64,000 nucleotides of DNA from Bolinopsis microptera (GCF_026151205.1 NC_087076.1:4363902-4427901), one strand, 5' to 3'; positions 1 to 13,211 are shown, counted from the first letter of the stretch. Program-made: numbers and translations. Notes: a model not told the origin generated them from the sequence alone.

Positions 1-2967
1 ACAACTGCATGGTGACCTCCAAGTATGGGCTGTAAGAAGGCGGGTAAAAAGCGAAGTCGGAGACCGCCGCTTTGAGGGCAGTCGCGGCCGTCAGACGGAC
101 AACCAGATCCTGAGAGCTTGCCATGTACTGCAGACAAACTTCATAGACCGCCGGGTGTTTATCCTGGGACAATTTGATTGTCACCCATCTCCCTATCACC
201 TCTAGGATGCGTCTCCGGAGGATGCTGCAGTAGGGAGTCTCCTGCACGAGCTCTTCTACCAAGGTGGCAAACCAAACATCTATGTCAATGTGGTCAAACA
301 GATCGTACGAACAGGTAACGGTTATAGAATATATACTGTCTATCATGAGCACTGTTTCTAAGTTTGATCTATCATGTTGAGTACACTCCTTTATAAGTTC
401 CACGATATAAGGACACACGATGTCCTGAAAGGTGGCGGTCATGTTCAGAAGAAAATGTTCTGACGCGGCTTTAATATTGAAGAGGGACACGTGTCTTGTC
501 TCCTCAAAGGCAAACTCTTCCGGACTTTCTTGCCAGTTCTGCAGCTCGAACTCTGACAGTTTCAGATACTTAGAAATACATTTAACACACATGTCCTTCA
601 ACCGTTCTTCGGTGAAGAACGAATTACGGTCGTCAGTAAACTTTATAGAGAGCGATGAGACGTGTTTCCCCCGATTGTTGAGCTTGAAAACGTCGTATGT
701 TTCACACAGCATTATGCCGCTAAGAAGATGAAGAGCTCGAGCAACAAGCCGCATCTCCAGCAACTCCGCGTACTGGAACCCCACCTTGTACGCGAACTCT
801 AACGACCTCACGATGTACTGACCAAAGAAATCCGGAAACTTCTCCTGAATATTAATCAGAGCCTTGATGATGACGAGGAGGTACTTGTCGTAAAGCTGGC
901 AAACCGGCTGGTCGGTGATGGTGAGCCGGTGTTCCAGCTGTGATACTGACATCTTGAGGATGGCTTCCAGGCAGGATTTGGGGAGGTTCACTGAGATGTC
1001 CTCGAACCCGTATGTCAGCATGGAGCGGATAATTTTGAGGGATATGCAGCAAGGCTGTAGGTATGTGAGTGTGGGCTGAGAATTGAACATTCGGAGGTAG
1101 TTTTCCCAGAGTGCCCCGATAAGCGGAAATATCGCATCTGTAGTCTGAAACAATATTCCAACATATAATGGAGTATAATGTCCGAATTGTAGCAATGTAA
1201 CCCCATAAGTACCTATAAATACCTATACCTATTTTGAACTCGGAGAGAATAATAAGTATTTATGGGGCTGGTCCTCCCTACAAGTACTAATAAGAAATAT
1301 CACAAGAAATCAAGAAATAAGATATATACCTCACGAAAACCTTTTTTATCGGCGGATAGTCGTTTGGTAGATAGCATCTTAACAACTTTGTAGATCATTG
1401 TCAGCGCTCGAACCTTGTGTTTCTCGGTGGGGGCACTCTCAATTACCTGGCAGGTGGTAATTGAGTTCAGGATCCAGGAGATTAAACTTGTTAAGATTGT
1501 GACCGGTTTTAACAAATATGATCAGGTTAAGTTCAGTTCTTCATAATGTAATATTATGGTGTTTTTGGAAGTTTTTCCAGATTCGGTCACAATCTTTTAT
1601 AAACATTTTAACAACCGCGTAAGTATTAAAGTTTTAAGTAAGGAAACATTCACATATTACGTAAGCAGTGGTGGGTGTTAATAACATATATATTGCAATA
1701 AATGGTAGTGTAATTTCCATTCAATAGGTATCTGTAAAAGTGATTACGGAAGTAGGAGGGACCTCTAAAATGGCAAAAATTGGCTTATTACGTAATATGT
1801 GAACGATCCCCCTGAGGCCATAAAGGTATAACATTGAATAACGTTAAGTAGAAATTTGTAAGTTATACCATGGTAACAATAATGAATCTACATTTGCGCT
1901 TTCAACTCAGGACTGAAAAAGAGGGTAATCTGAGTTAGATTAAATCCAAGATCATGTACACACGGATACTTTAGAAGTAGAATCACAAGCGTATTCTACC
2001 AAATTATAGTACAATATCACCTACATTTTGAGGATCATATTTTAAGTATGAGAGCAAGTGGAGGATTATATCTGAAATGTTGAAAAACTACATAGATTAA
2101 AATATAAAAGTTGTAGTAATGCAGCAGCCAATCTACCTGGAGAAGGGTGGGAATGAAATTGGGCCAGTTCTTGGGAAAGTCGTATCTGGATATCTTTTCC
2201 TACCACCTCTATCAGCTGATCAAACACCTATGGGAAAATTGGAAATTAAATCGGAAATTAAACCGCACAATCACATGAATGGTGTCGCTCATGGATTATG
2301 GTCTCTTATCAAAGGACATTCAGAATATAATTTGGTCTGCACTGAATTACCTCTTTCTTTTCCTCAGCGTGGCAGCCAAGTATCACCTCCTTGATCCGAT
2401 CTTTATCCTCTTTGCAAAGGGCACTAAATATTTTATGTCTTGAATATTTTGCTGAATGAACAAAGAATCATAAACACCTTTCAGAGTCTATAAAAACAAA
2501 TTATCATTTAACAACATTTCAGATTCTATGATAACTATATCTAAATTTAATCTTACTTGGGTGACATGGACCGCCAGAATTTAGTGACCCCGTTTTTGAG
2601 ACATATGGCAGCCATCCTCCTCGCGTCACCAGGAACGTTGGATCCGACCGACATCTCCTGATAAAGGTAATATCATAGAGGATCAGGAGTTATCTGATAA
2701 CTGTAAAACAAATGAACTATCAAGCTAAGCTGAGGGGAAGAGAGGGTATTTACCATTTAGTTTAGTTAACAACGTGGATCCAATAATATTCAATGTCCTG
2801 TCTCATCTTCAACAAGTTTTACTTACCGCGAGAATAGGATGGAACCCAGATTTGAGCTCTAGTTTGAGTATCAGGGACTCAGCTTGTTTGACCTGGGTGT
2901 AGTCAGACGAACACGCTGCCACCACCGCCTGAGTAGTCAGATCCACTGTACACTCCACCTCTTCCAT
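1..2967 (-). CDS. IPO11: Importin-11-like nuclear import receptor, 5' part of gene
   Basis: Karyopherin-beta family import receptor; the 3' end of the gene lies beyond position 1. The start ATG is at 2967. Exons in phase: 2967-2827, 2657-2557, 2423-2351, 2227-2137. Next comes an exon ending at 1330, whose right edge near 1490 I could not fix, then an exon from 1144 that stays open to the window edge (over 380 codons). Segments resembling human IPO11 include ALCKEDKDRIKEV early, TKRLSADKKGF in the 1330 exon, and RRRILEVIGRWVTIKL followed by DLVVRLTAATALK near positions 70-220, in a HEAT-repeat style. It transports cargo such as ubiquitin-conjugating enzymes in known systems; that role is inferred here from family membership. 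The 1145-1329 intron contains a small palindromic repeat. Family call is confident; one junction (2137 to about 1490) is not resolved in phase. Confidence 0.8.
1201..1267. repeat. About 67-bp palindromic repeat, copy 1 of 3
   Basis: A foldback sequence beginning CCCCATAAGTACCTATAAAT and ending with a matching TATTTATGGGG, with an AT-rich loop containing CCTATTTTGAA. Two further copies lie at about 50485-50555 and 52015-52085. It lies in an IPO11 intron. Looks like a tiny MITE; the family is not one I can name. Confidence 0.6.
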
Positions 2968-3417
2968 ATACTAATTAATTTGTAATTTAGTTATTAGTTA
3001 TTTAGTTATGTTGGGTTATTAAATGTGCTGCAACTCCTGTTTTAATCTTCGAAGTCGACTGTGTACCAAATTACTATTGTTTTTGTTGAATAAGGCACAA
3101 ATTCTAACATATTTCAGTGAATTTTAGTTCAGGTTTTTTAATTCATTCAGATAATTTACGACGATCATTGAATTTTAGTAAAATAGTTTGTCCAACAATT
3201 CCAAGTTCAGTTCCAATTGCGTCTCGAAATGGGAAGATGGTTAAGAGACATACTACAGCAACAGTTATATAGTTAAAAGAGAAACCTTTATAATAGTTTT
3301 AAAAATGCTCGTTAAATAAAAGCTTAAAAATTTGCCAAAATAAAAGATATAACAAGGCAATTTATAAATTTCAGTCAACAAAATGGTTCACTAGTCAGTT
3401 CCCAAGTCACTAACAGA

Positions 3418-6400
3418 TTAACCCCTCATTTTACCCTTACTACGACCTTCTTTCCTCCTTGATTTCTCTGGCGATTCATCTTTGCTTTCACTACGCCCTT
3501 TTCTCATTGGTTTCTCCCGAGATTCATCTCTGCTATCACTACGCCCTTTTCTCCTCGGTTTTTCTGGCGATTCATCTCTGCTATCACTACGCCCTTTTCT
3601 CCTCGATTTTTCTGGTGATTCATCTCTGCTTACGCTATGCCTTTTTCTCCTCGGTTTTTCTGGCGATTCATCTCTGCTTACGCTATGCCTTTTTCTCCTT
3701 GGTTTCTCCCGGGATTCATCTATGCTATCACTACGCCCTTTTCTCCTCGGTTTTTCTGGCGATTCATCTCTGCTTACGCTACGCCTTTTCCTCCTTGGTT
3801 TCTCCCGAGATCCATCTCTGCTATCACTACGCCCTTTTCTCCTCGGTTTTTCTGGCGATTCATCTCTGCTTACACTATGCCTTTTTCTCCTCGGTTTTTC
3901 TGGCGATTCATCTCTGCTTACGCTATGCCTTTTTCTCCTTGGTTTCTCCCGGGATTCATCTCTGCTTTCACTACGCCCTTTTCTTTTTGGTTCTTCTGGT
4001 GAATCATCTCTGCTTACGCTACGCCTTTCTCTTCTTCTTGATTTCTCAGGCGATGCATCTTTGTTTCGATAAGATTCTTGGTTTCCTTTCCTACTCCGCG
4101 GTATTTCCCTCTCTTCTTCAACCTCTACAATATCCCTGCGTGACTTTTTGCCCCTTCTTTCACTTGGAGAGTCAACGTCACTTGTTTGATGTCGCTCCTC
4201 CTCCTTAGCTCGATCGTCTCTCCGAAAATCGCGCTTTTTTGAAGAATTCCTTTCTGGACTGTTATTTTCTCTAGATCTAGTTTGATCCTCTCGATTTGAT
4301 TCTCGAGGGGGAGGTCTACGTTGGTCACGATCATCACGACCACGTGACTTATCTTCCAAACGACTCTGATAGTTCCTATTGTCCCTACCATCCCCACCTC
4401 TTCTTCTGTCGGGAGCTGGTTCACCTGGAGCTCGTCTGGAAGGGTGAAAATCATTGGACGCCCACACTAATGGTTCTTTGCTGGTTTCTTTGCCAGCTGG
4501 CTCTGCCTTTTTAGATCCAGTTGGCGCTGTATTAATAATGCCAGTTGGCTCCGCCTTTTTAGTTTCAGCGTCGCTTTCTGAATCCGAATCTGAATCTGAA
4601 AATGGAGGTTTCATTAGGTCATCGTCTTATACTTAAAACCACCGGCAAATCTCCTTCGATAACCAAATTTACGGTTAATTAAAGAAATAAGATTATATTA
4701 TGTTTCCAGCCCGAACGGTAATATATTTCCTGTCATGAATTAATTCAGAATTTACCCTGATAAGAATTAACCCACAGATAAATCAGTGCACCAATTACGA
4801 AAAACTATGCACAAAATAACGCCACGTAGGTCGTAGGTCTTAGAACCACTTATAATTAAGTTATGAGGGCGACACGTTTGCAGACCAATTTTGGTTTCGG
4901 CTGATTAGAAAAACTTTTATCGTTACGACATGTTATTCGTCTATTTCTTGGTCATGGCATGCCTGATCCCGAGCAGGGTCCTAGGAGACTCAACTCCTGA
5001 AGTTGATATCATGGATCCAAAAGAGCAGTATCTTGCTGCAACACTAGCCCTTGTGCTGGAAATTAGAGATTCATTAGGTACACTGGTCGACAGAGTGACT
5101 GGCATAGAAGATATATTAGCGGCACACACAAAGAAAGGGGAAGGAAAACTCAGAGGCATAGAACAACGATTGGGTGCAATTTCCAGTACAGTTTTCCAGA
5201 AGTTCGCCGAACAGACATTGGTAATCGAGGAGAAGATGGCTGAACAAACTAGTTCGTTGGAGACGTATATCACAGAACTTTTTGTGAAAAATTGAACAGG
5301 ACGTGTTTTAGAGGGTCTTTTTTCTAACGTTATATCAGTTACTAATTAATCAACATTTTTGGACGATTTTCATAACAAACATGATTTCATAATATCTTAT
5401 TTGGGAGAATTCGAAATTTCATAACAAATCATTATTTTATAACAAACATATTTTCAACAATAAAAGTAAGATTTATTGTTCTCAAATCAGTATTGATGAA
5501 AAATCTAGAATTTTTGATTTTGATTTTGATTTTTTGATAGGTTATTATCGTTTCAAGAATGATTATCGGAATATCATGCAAGTAAACAAGCCAAAAATTT
5601 GTACTGCAAGCGCTTTTAAAGTTAGCTCTGAGCAATACGTGTAGCGTTGTTGAGGAAATTCTAGTCTTATTCATAGTTAATCTAGATCTCTAAGGTAATC
5701 TATTACTATAGTGTAATAAAGAAGAGTATATAATAATAATAGAAACTGTATAATGTATAGTACAGTCTTCTAAGATGAAGTTTACTCGAGCCACACAAAA
5801 CACAACCTAATGACAAGAACAAGAGATCGCTAAAACATTGTACCTGAAGACGAACTACTGGAATCTGAACTTGACTCTGAACTGGAACTGGAGCTACCAT
5901 CATCAAGTCCAGTAAGAAGGGGGGCGGGAGGGGGTGCTGTTTTTAGCCATTCTCTCAGCTCCTCGGTCAGATAGCCCAAACCGATAGCCGTGAAGTAATT
6001 GATAGCAAACCTGAAGTGTAGTTTTAGTAAAGTGTACACGTTTTAAGAGTAAGGTTTGTTGACTGGAAAAGTTCATATGCACTGTTTTAGAAAATTATCG
6101 CGTGATATAAATTACATAACTGTACTATTATATTATGTATTTTAAGAAAACGATAGAAAAATACAAACATTTTATTTGAAATAAGACAGGAAACAATAAA
6201 ATTGGACAAACCTGGTATTTCTGGGATCATCGCGCGGGAAGAGCCCTTCAAAACAGACCTGAAGGGTGGGATCCTTCATTCTCACCCTCAACTTCTTCTC
6301 TCCCATCTGACTCGCTATTTCTTGTAGCAGAATCTTTATAAATACTCGACTGAAAGGCGAAAGGTTAAATAAAGTTATGTGAGGTTATGTTACCTTTACA

Positions 6401-9400
6401 TAAATGTGTATATAAGTTTAAGATATCCCGTGCTGCCTTTTCTCCGGTCTTTTTCAACCGGGGTCGAAAAATATAATCTAAAAATCAATAAAATAACACC
6501 TATAAATTAATCATTGTTCAATCACTATCTTAAATTGTATGACGCATATTTCCGCACCCTCCTCCTAGACAGTACCTGGAAGAAGTAGTATCCGCCTCAG
6601 TGAGCCGCACAATCGAGAACACGGTCCAGGGGAGCGCGTCAGTGTAGAGCATGTGCGCGTAGCAACACGCCACATTCCGCAGCTTGTTCGTCTCCAGACG
6701 GTGGATCGTCTCGAACTGTTCTTGGAATTCCTCCGCGTAGAGGGGGATGTACTCTCGCTTCAGCCGACAGTAACGCTCTCCAAGCAATCTGGCAGTGGGT
6801 ATGATAAGAGAGGTATAATACTGTTCTTGTAATAAATGGAGAGTGACAAATTTTAGCTAAGATAGTGCAAGTTCTGCTCTAAGGTTATATTCTTACCCAT
6901 AGAACTTCTTGTAGCTTCTCTCTTGTGAGCAACATTCTATTATCAGCTTCACGAGGATGGTCTCTTGTCCAGGCTTTAGCTGTAGTTTTGCCAACTTGTG
7001 TATGCATTCCTCGTATCCTAACGAGCTCTGAAATACAACGTTGCATTAAACAGTGGTTGTCTTATAGCCTATCGTGACGACTGACGCGGATGATAGCTCG
7101 GATTTTATGTGCGTGCTGTAAATTTTAAAGCTTGTTTGCGATAAATAATGAACTTGATGAACCTGAATTGTAAGATAAATAGTCCTCCTTAACGCTTGCA
7201 TGTTGGTTCCGGTTTTGTCGATTATTTCCGTTCCTTCCTCCTCCTGTTCCTCCTCACTTTCATCGTCGTCTTCGCCTTCTTCGTCACCACTGTCATCAGA
7301 CCCTAGTATCTCGTTTCTGGAAACATAATAGTGTTATAATAGTTAGGAAGCTTGTTACGAATTGGAAAGTCTAAGTAAAACTTGGGATTTTATAAATTTC
7401 ATGTAAAAATCAGTCAATATTAGAACATTTCGCCAAAAGTAACAACAAAACACTAGAATAAAACTTGGCGTCCTGCCAACATAAAGAGGATAACACTAAC
7501 TTGATAAGTTGGTATTTGGCCATGCTCCCCTCGTAATCAGTGTCGAACTTGAAGACGTTCAGTATCTCCTGACCCTTGACTTTATCATCCAGTTGCTTGA
7601 GATGCGTTATTTGGTCCTCCTCCTCCACCAGCTCCAACCCCGGTGCGAAAGTCGGATGATCCTTAAACTTGTCTTTTCTTATTGCAAACATGACTTCTAT
7701 CATGTACTTGACCCTGATGTCCAGATCTCCTTCCTGTAGAAGACTCCTGAGTCTATCGAATATACCGTGCATGGCACGGGGAGACAGCTCGTCCAGCTTA
7801 GCTCCCACCTCCTTGATAAGAGCAATAGAAATCTCTACACTGTCAGCTGTAGCTTTCTCCAGGAGTAAAGTCAGGATTTCCAGACAGATGATTTCGTTCA
7901 CCACCTGCTGGTTTACCAGATGTCCTATGAACATGACCGTGCTCAGACAAATCGCTTTCTGGTTCCGGAGGTAACTCCGTTTGAACTGGAGGATGAGTCT
8001 GTCAAGCAGGAGAGCCCCGATGTCCGGGAACTTGGTGTTGATAACTGCGATCGCAGCGGAGTAGACGTTTGTGAAGGGTGTAGCTTGGGACTGGGCCGTC
8101 ATGATGTTTCGGATAAAGAGACCCTTACCTCGGACTAGGTTCTCACCGAACAGCTCAACAACAATATCTTTGATATTATCTGTGTTCACCTAGAAATCCG
8201 CATAATTAGATCACTCGACTATAAGATTCGTACATACATCAAGTTCAAACACCACATTTAAAAATGTGCATAATCAAATTAAACAATCAATTTAAAAAAT
8301 CACAACACAGTACAGAAGTCTGCTCACCTTGTTGACAAGACCATTCAAACTCTTCTTGAGGGCCTCCCATGTCAGCCTCTGATAGGGTTCAGATGTTTTG
8401 TCGGTTATACTGGCTTGCAATGCTCGAAGCTTGTGGGGAGGCATGTAGGCCCCGCCCGACCGGAGAGCTAGCGGATTATCCTCTGAAAAACGTTGAAATT
8501 GTTGTTACATAATTTTTAAAACGTAAATTATATAGATATTTAAAGCGCGGCTATTATAAAATATTAAGATATTGGACCATGAAGTACGTTTATATTCGGC
8601 AAATAAATGAACATGATACCCGGTTTTGGCTTTTTTGGGAGCATTTCATCTTTTTTCTTCTCGGCTCCATCTTTCTCTTCATCCTTGCCTTTACTTTCGT
8701 TCATTTTTTCTCTTAGGTCACCTTTGAATCTGATCCGGTCACGAGTTCTGTCTCCTTCTCGCCCATCATCTCGTCTTCCACGGTCAGCTCTCCCACCCCG
8801 TCTATCCCTCCTGTCCCTGGATCTGTTTCTCTCACGTGACCTGTCTCGGTCACGTGACCTGTCCCTAGAACGATCTCTGCGGCCCCGTTTATGATCTCTA
8901 TCCCGACTTCTTTCTCGTCTTCGATCACGGTTTTTACTGCGTTCCCTACTTTTATCTTTACTGGGATCCCTACTTTGATCTTTACTTCCATCTCTGCTCT
9001 TATCTTTACTTCCATCTCTGCTCTTATCTTTACTTCCATCTCCCTCGATACTCCTATCCTCACTGCCAGCCCTTCTCCCGAGCCGTTTATGAACTGGTCC
9101 TCTATCAGGACTCTCTTCATCTCCTTTCTGAAACCAGTCACCTGACTTTTGTTCGTTCGTACCGATACGAGATTCTTTGTACTCTCCTAAATCTTCTTCT
9201 ACTCGATCTGGAGACCTGAACAAATGGACACTATTTGGTTAATTGTTTGAATGATAAAACTAGATATATGTTATAATCAACAGAATACAATTTCATTTAA
9301 ATATGCCACAGGCGTTAAACACCTAATTCCAGTGGTTGTGAAAATTAAAAATAGACAGTTAAGGGGGCAGGGGGGGGGGGGGGGGGGTCTTTATGAAATT

Positions 9401-12014
9401 TCTCTCGAAATTGATTTTATAGTTGTTTCTAATAGAGGGGAGTGATATCTATCTGCTACTTTTGGTCCCATGGAAAAATATTGTTCCTAGCCGAAATTAT
9501 TGCCGGTCAAAGGTCAGTGCTCATGTGTAATTGTATTGCGCGAGCGATTTTCAATCGCGCGCCCTGAAAATCGAGTCTAAAAATCTATCTCCTCGGACTA
9601 CATTTTTTGAGCAATCACCTTGAAACTTTCAGGATATGTTCTAAGGACCATTTAGAAACTTTTGCTCGTTTCAGAATTTTGAGATAGGCCTTTAAAATAT
9701 TTTTATTCGATTTTGAAAATCTTGGACCTCTTTTTTTGACGATTTTTCCAGGTCCAAGATTTTCAAAATGGAATAAAAAATTTTAAAAGGCCTATCTCGA
9801 AATTCTAAAACGAGCAAAAGTTTCTAAATGGTCCTTAGAACATATCCTGAAAGTTTCAAGGTGATTGCTTTAAAAATGTAGGAGGAGATAGATTTTTAGA
9901 CTCGATTTTCAGGGCGCACGATTGAAAATCGCTTGCGCAATACAATTACACATGAGCACTGACCTTTGACCGGCAATAATTTAGGCTAGAAACAATATTT
10001 TTCCATGGGACCAAAAGTAGCAGATAGATATCACTCCCCTCTATTAGAAACAACTATCAAATCAATTTTGAGAGAAATTTCAGAAAGACCCCCCCTGCCC
10101 CCTTAACCTAAACCACATACCCTTCTTCCCCAGGATCCACTCTATTCTCCTCATACCCAGCTAAAGTTTCCATTTCGGGTGTTACCGATCTGCTTTTACT
10201 GCGTGGTGGTGAATAAACCGGAGTCCTAAGGTGCGGGATGAGTGTTATATTTCTTGGGGAAAACATTTCATTTAAAAAAAAAATTCATTTTTGGAAAGCA
10301 CTCGAAGGCTGAATAGCAGGTACAAGCTTCAAGTCAATAAGATAAATAAAGAAAGCATGTTAGATAGAGAGCGCAGTCAACTCAAGACCATGCAGTGTAT
10401 TTGGGTTTAGCAAAAAGCATCGATCTCAATTTTAGAACTGTTAAATGTCCTGGTAAAAAGCTCCAGTAGGATTTCTCTGAAAATAAAAATCAAAGAAGAC
10501 CTTACCGGAGGAGATCAATTATAGGGCTTGATAAACCACAAAATACTTGTGAAGGACATACTTCGCGGCTTCACTGTCCTTATCTGACGAATCATCTGTG
10601 TCGTGGCGCTTTCTTCGCTTTGAGTTTTCTTCTTCGCCTCCCTCTGATTGTTTTGACTGGTCACCGAACGCAATTAAATGATATCAAGACCAAACATTAA
10701 CAATTATGGAATGTATGAGCTTATATGCTCTGGTTTTGCTATCAACAAATCCACCCATCATTGAGCCGTTATTTACCCTAGAAAAAAAAGTGATAATAAT
10801 TTTCAGGATATATATTATATTTAGTATCTACCAAACTTCTAACTTTATAAAGCAGTTAGCAGGCTAGGTCAAGAATATGGCTAAAAATCTTAGGGTCAAA
10901 GAGTTCAGATACTTTTATTTTAACCAACCGGTGGAATCTTTAGCGGCAGCACGTTTCTTAGCAAACCAACCCAAATCCTCATCTGTCGGAAGGATCTTCA
11001 CAGCATCTTCATCATCACTGAAACATATTATCTGATGTTAATCGGAAATTCTTTGTAATAAATTTAACGAGTCTTGAAATATTTTGTGTCAAATAGCGAT
11101 CGAAACTTGAATCTTCAGCCGAAGCCCGAAACTGACCACGTTGATATAATATTATAGTTCACAAATTATATATCAAAATAGGGTGCACACTGCACCTAAT
11201 AAACTAACCTTTCGACGTAATCAAAAACACCGGTTTTGGGGCGTTCCTCCTGTTCCTCCTCCTTAACCTCATCCCCAGAAAGCTCCTCCTGCTTCACATC
11301 AGCATCAGACTGAGATTCTTCCTTCACTACTAGTTTCACTTCCTCTTTCAGCGAGGCCTCATTGGGACTACCAGGATCTTCGTCAGGTGGGGAGGGAGGA
11401 CTGCGTATGTTTTCTAGGACTCGCTCATTGTCGTCTGAATCTGAGTCGTGACGGGTATTTTGGCGGGGAGGGTCTGACTGTGTACTGGTTGGAGAATCTG
11501 CAGCATTCTTCGTCTTAGAGGATGTAGGATTTTGTACTGGTTTTCGCTCTTTGAGGGACATCTTTTTATCTTTTTTGGCGTGTGTGTCTGTTTCTGATTC
11601 TGAAGAAGATTCTCTATGTTTTGGTGAAAATTTGCTGCTCATCTTAACTGGGGGATCTCTACTTTTATGTTTCTGAGTGGACCTTCTCCCAGATCCACTG
11701 GAACTGGAACGGTGTTCTCTGCTGGGGGCAGCTTTATCAGCAGAACCGCTACTTGAATCTGAATTAGAGCCACTACTCTCAGAACTGGACGATTTCTGCT
11801 TCACTTTACTTCGTTTCTTTTTCTGTGATTCTTTACCAGAGCTGCTGCTGCTGCTGCTACTACTACTGCTGCTACTTGAATCATGACGTTGTTTCGCAGC
11901 GCGTGCAGGTTTTCTTCTGGTTTTCTTCTTTTCTGATTTTTGTTTACGCTTTGAGGGACGATTCTCTGGAGAGCTATCCCGTTCTGAAGAGTCGCTGCTG
12001 CTACTACTTGCCAT
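3418..12014 (-). CDS. CWC22: Pre-mRNA splicing factor CWC22 (nucampholin-type), 13 exons
   Basis: Spliceosome component that recruits eIF4A3 to deposit the exon junction complex (family knowledge). In-phase exons: 12014-11209, 11017-10929, 10643-10562, 10225-10121, 9215-8620, 8482-8328, 8189-7501, 7316-7163, 7027-6897, 6788-6576, 6349-6212, 6010-5844, 4625-3418; total 1510 aa. Order of domains: Ser-rich acidic/basic N-terminus (first 268 aa in one exon), RD/SRD-rich stretch (exon 5), the [12 protein letters not shown] motif, MIF4G domain (exons 6-7), acidic linker, MA3 domain (exons 8-12, with ETNKLRNVA and [13 protein letters not shown]), poly-Ser, then an SR tail of about eleven near-repeats around [12 protein letters not shown]. 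The MIF4G-MA3 core closely matches the human protein; the N-terminus is far longer than in human CWC22 (about 908 aa in total). Exon 3's acceptor is weak. An alternative is that exons 1-3 belong to a separate upstream gene, but phase continuity argues against it. Confidence 0.88.
4930..5295 (+). CDS. Small secreted protein with coiled coil, nested in CWC22 intron
   Basis: Intronless 121-aa frame starting at ATG 4930, on the opposite strand inside the last CWC22 intron (4626-5843). The first 19 residues form a typical signal peptide ([19 protein letters not shown] followed by D), so the product should enter the secretory pathway. The rest is an amphipathic, mostly helical stretch with heptad-like spacing ([18 protein letters not shown], then [10 protein letters not shown] and [12 protein letters not shown]) and no cysteine in the mature part, which suggests an oligomerising coiled coil. 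I do not recognise a family. The open frame with a clean signal peptide is unlikely by chance in this AT-rich intron, but expression is untested. The complementary strand is also open over most of this region. Confidence 0.6.
   Translation: MLFVYFLVMACLIPSRVLGDSTPEVDIMDPKEQYLAATLALVLEIRDSLGTLVDRVTGIEDILAAHTKKGEGKLRGIEQRLGAISSTVFQKFAEQTLVIEEKMAEQTSSLETYITELFVKN
9359..10106. mobile_element. 748-bp near-perfect palindromic (foldback) element in CWC22 intron
   Basis: The two halves are reverse complements centred near 9735; for example TAGCAGATAGATATCACTCC on the right mirrors the left arm. It begins TTAAGGGGGCAGG and ends CCTGCCCCCTTAA, so both ends are flanked by TTAA, the target used by piggyBac-type transposases. 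A G run of about 19 follows the left end while the right arm has a shorter C run. No coding capacity. It lies in the intron between the exons at 10121-10225 and 8620-9215. A non-autonomous DNA transposon is the likely identity; the TTAA assignment is inference because the palindrome itself could include it. Confidence 0.7.
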
Positions 12015-12894
12015 ACTTCTAAAATTTAGTTGTTTTAGATAGTAATAAAATAATAAAAATGCTTCATGATAATTTTATAGCGGAAATGTGTGCATATTTT
12101 GTGTTCACGTACTGAAAAATTGTTTAATTATAAAAAATGGTTATTTTAATGAATGAAATGAAACTCACAAATTAAAACAAGACTGTAAATATTTTATAAA
12201 TTGTATAAATACTGCTCGGCAAAATGCTTCATAACGAAATAAAATATCGAACCTATAATTAGAAATAATCTTAACGATACATTAACACTATCAAAGCGTT
12301 AGCAATATTTAAGCGTACGTGTGCTCATCGATAAAATAATTGATGTAAAAGTGGAAGTAAAAGAAGTGTGAATAAACCTAAATCTCAATCGTTGTATCAC
12401 TATTTAGTCGGAGTGATTCACGGGTATTTCAAAAAAAAATCCTGTTTTTATCTTTCTATCCTACTTTCTATTCATCGCTCCCTATCGATGAGCACATTGT
12501 ATTTGTACATAATGTACGGGCACATAACGCAAAATTCACAAATAAAAAGTTGATTGAATGATTGAATGATCTTTAATGATTATCAAGATTTAATAGTTCA
12601 AAAATAATGAATATACATAATATAATATGTATCAGTACAATATGTGCTCAATGCTCATATCCCATAAAAACATTTTTACCCTTTAAATTGGAACCATATC
12701 TTAAATAAAAACCCGTTAGAATCGTCCCATATTTTATTCGTCTAATTTATGTGGGTACAAACAATAACAAGAATTCTATAGCCCCTTTTTTGAACACTAA
12801 CGTCAGCAAACTCTGCTTTTAAGCTGTTGTTCAAGTTTTTGTATATCACGCCGACCAAGTTTGGTTTGTATAATTAATCTCAATGATATCCCTA
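12015..12894. other. AT-rich upstream/intergenic region of CWC22
   Basis: No convincing gene. Stop codons are frequent in all frames and the one 62-codon plus-strand frame (12368-12553) has no family resemblance. The bidirectional start region for CWC22 must lie near 12015-12100 but I see no distinctive TATA box. Confidence 0.4.
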
Positions 12895-13211
12895 TAAGTA
12901 TATCTAGTTTTGCAGGACCCCGTGTTGCATATAATAGTCGTGTTACTGTACAACAAGATACAAGGGCAGGTCTCTCCCGAACGTTGGGATGGCCTGAGGT
13001 GCTTATCTCCTTTTCCGTAACCCTAAGCCACTCTGTGCCGAGGCACTATACTAGCTGTAGGAGGGTTAGTCCTACGAGCCAGAGAGTGTGTATCACCAGC
13101 CGAAGCTGTACCAAATCACAGCTTGGTAACTGGCCAACTTGCATCCGACCGGATTTGAACCCGGGTCTTCTGCTTGGGTGGCGATGGTGTTACCACTACA
13201 CCAACCGGCCG
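12895..13211 (-). repeat. tRNA-derived SINE
   Basis: Read on the minus strand the element begins with a tRNA-like head: GGTTGGTGTAGTGGTAACAC contains a pol III A-box and GGGTTCAAATCC a B-box, spaced as in a tRNA. The acceptor and T-stem pairings are imperfect, so it is not a functional tRNA. A non-tRNA body of about 240 bp follows, ending near 12895. A short GATAT-like repeat on both sides could be the target duplication. Confidence 0.65.

Noticed and set aside
3459..4208. Plus-strand frame of 249 codons opposite the CWC22 tail
   Set aside because: It and two overlapping frames are mirror images of the SR repeat on the minus strand; composition (Leu/Phe/Ser repeats) follows from the repeat, and the minus frame continues a well-supported gene.
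8713..9141. 142-codon alternative minus frame in CWC22 exon 5
   Set aside because: A shifted reading of the Arg/Asp-rich repeat; starts with GTG and does not splice in phase with neighbouring exons.
13128..13211. Functional tRNA gene on the minus strand
   Set aside because: A- and B-boxes are present but acceptor and T-stem pairing is imperfect and a SINE-like body follows directly.
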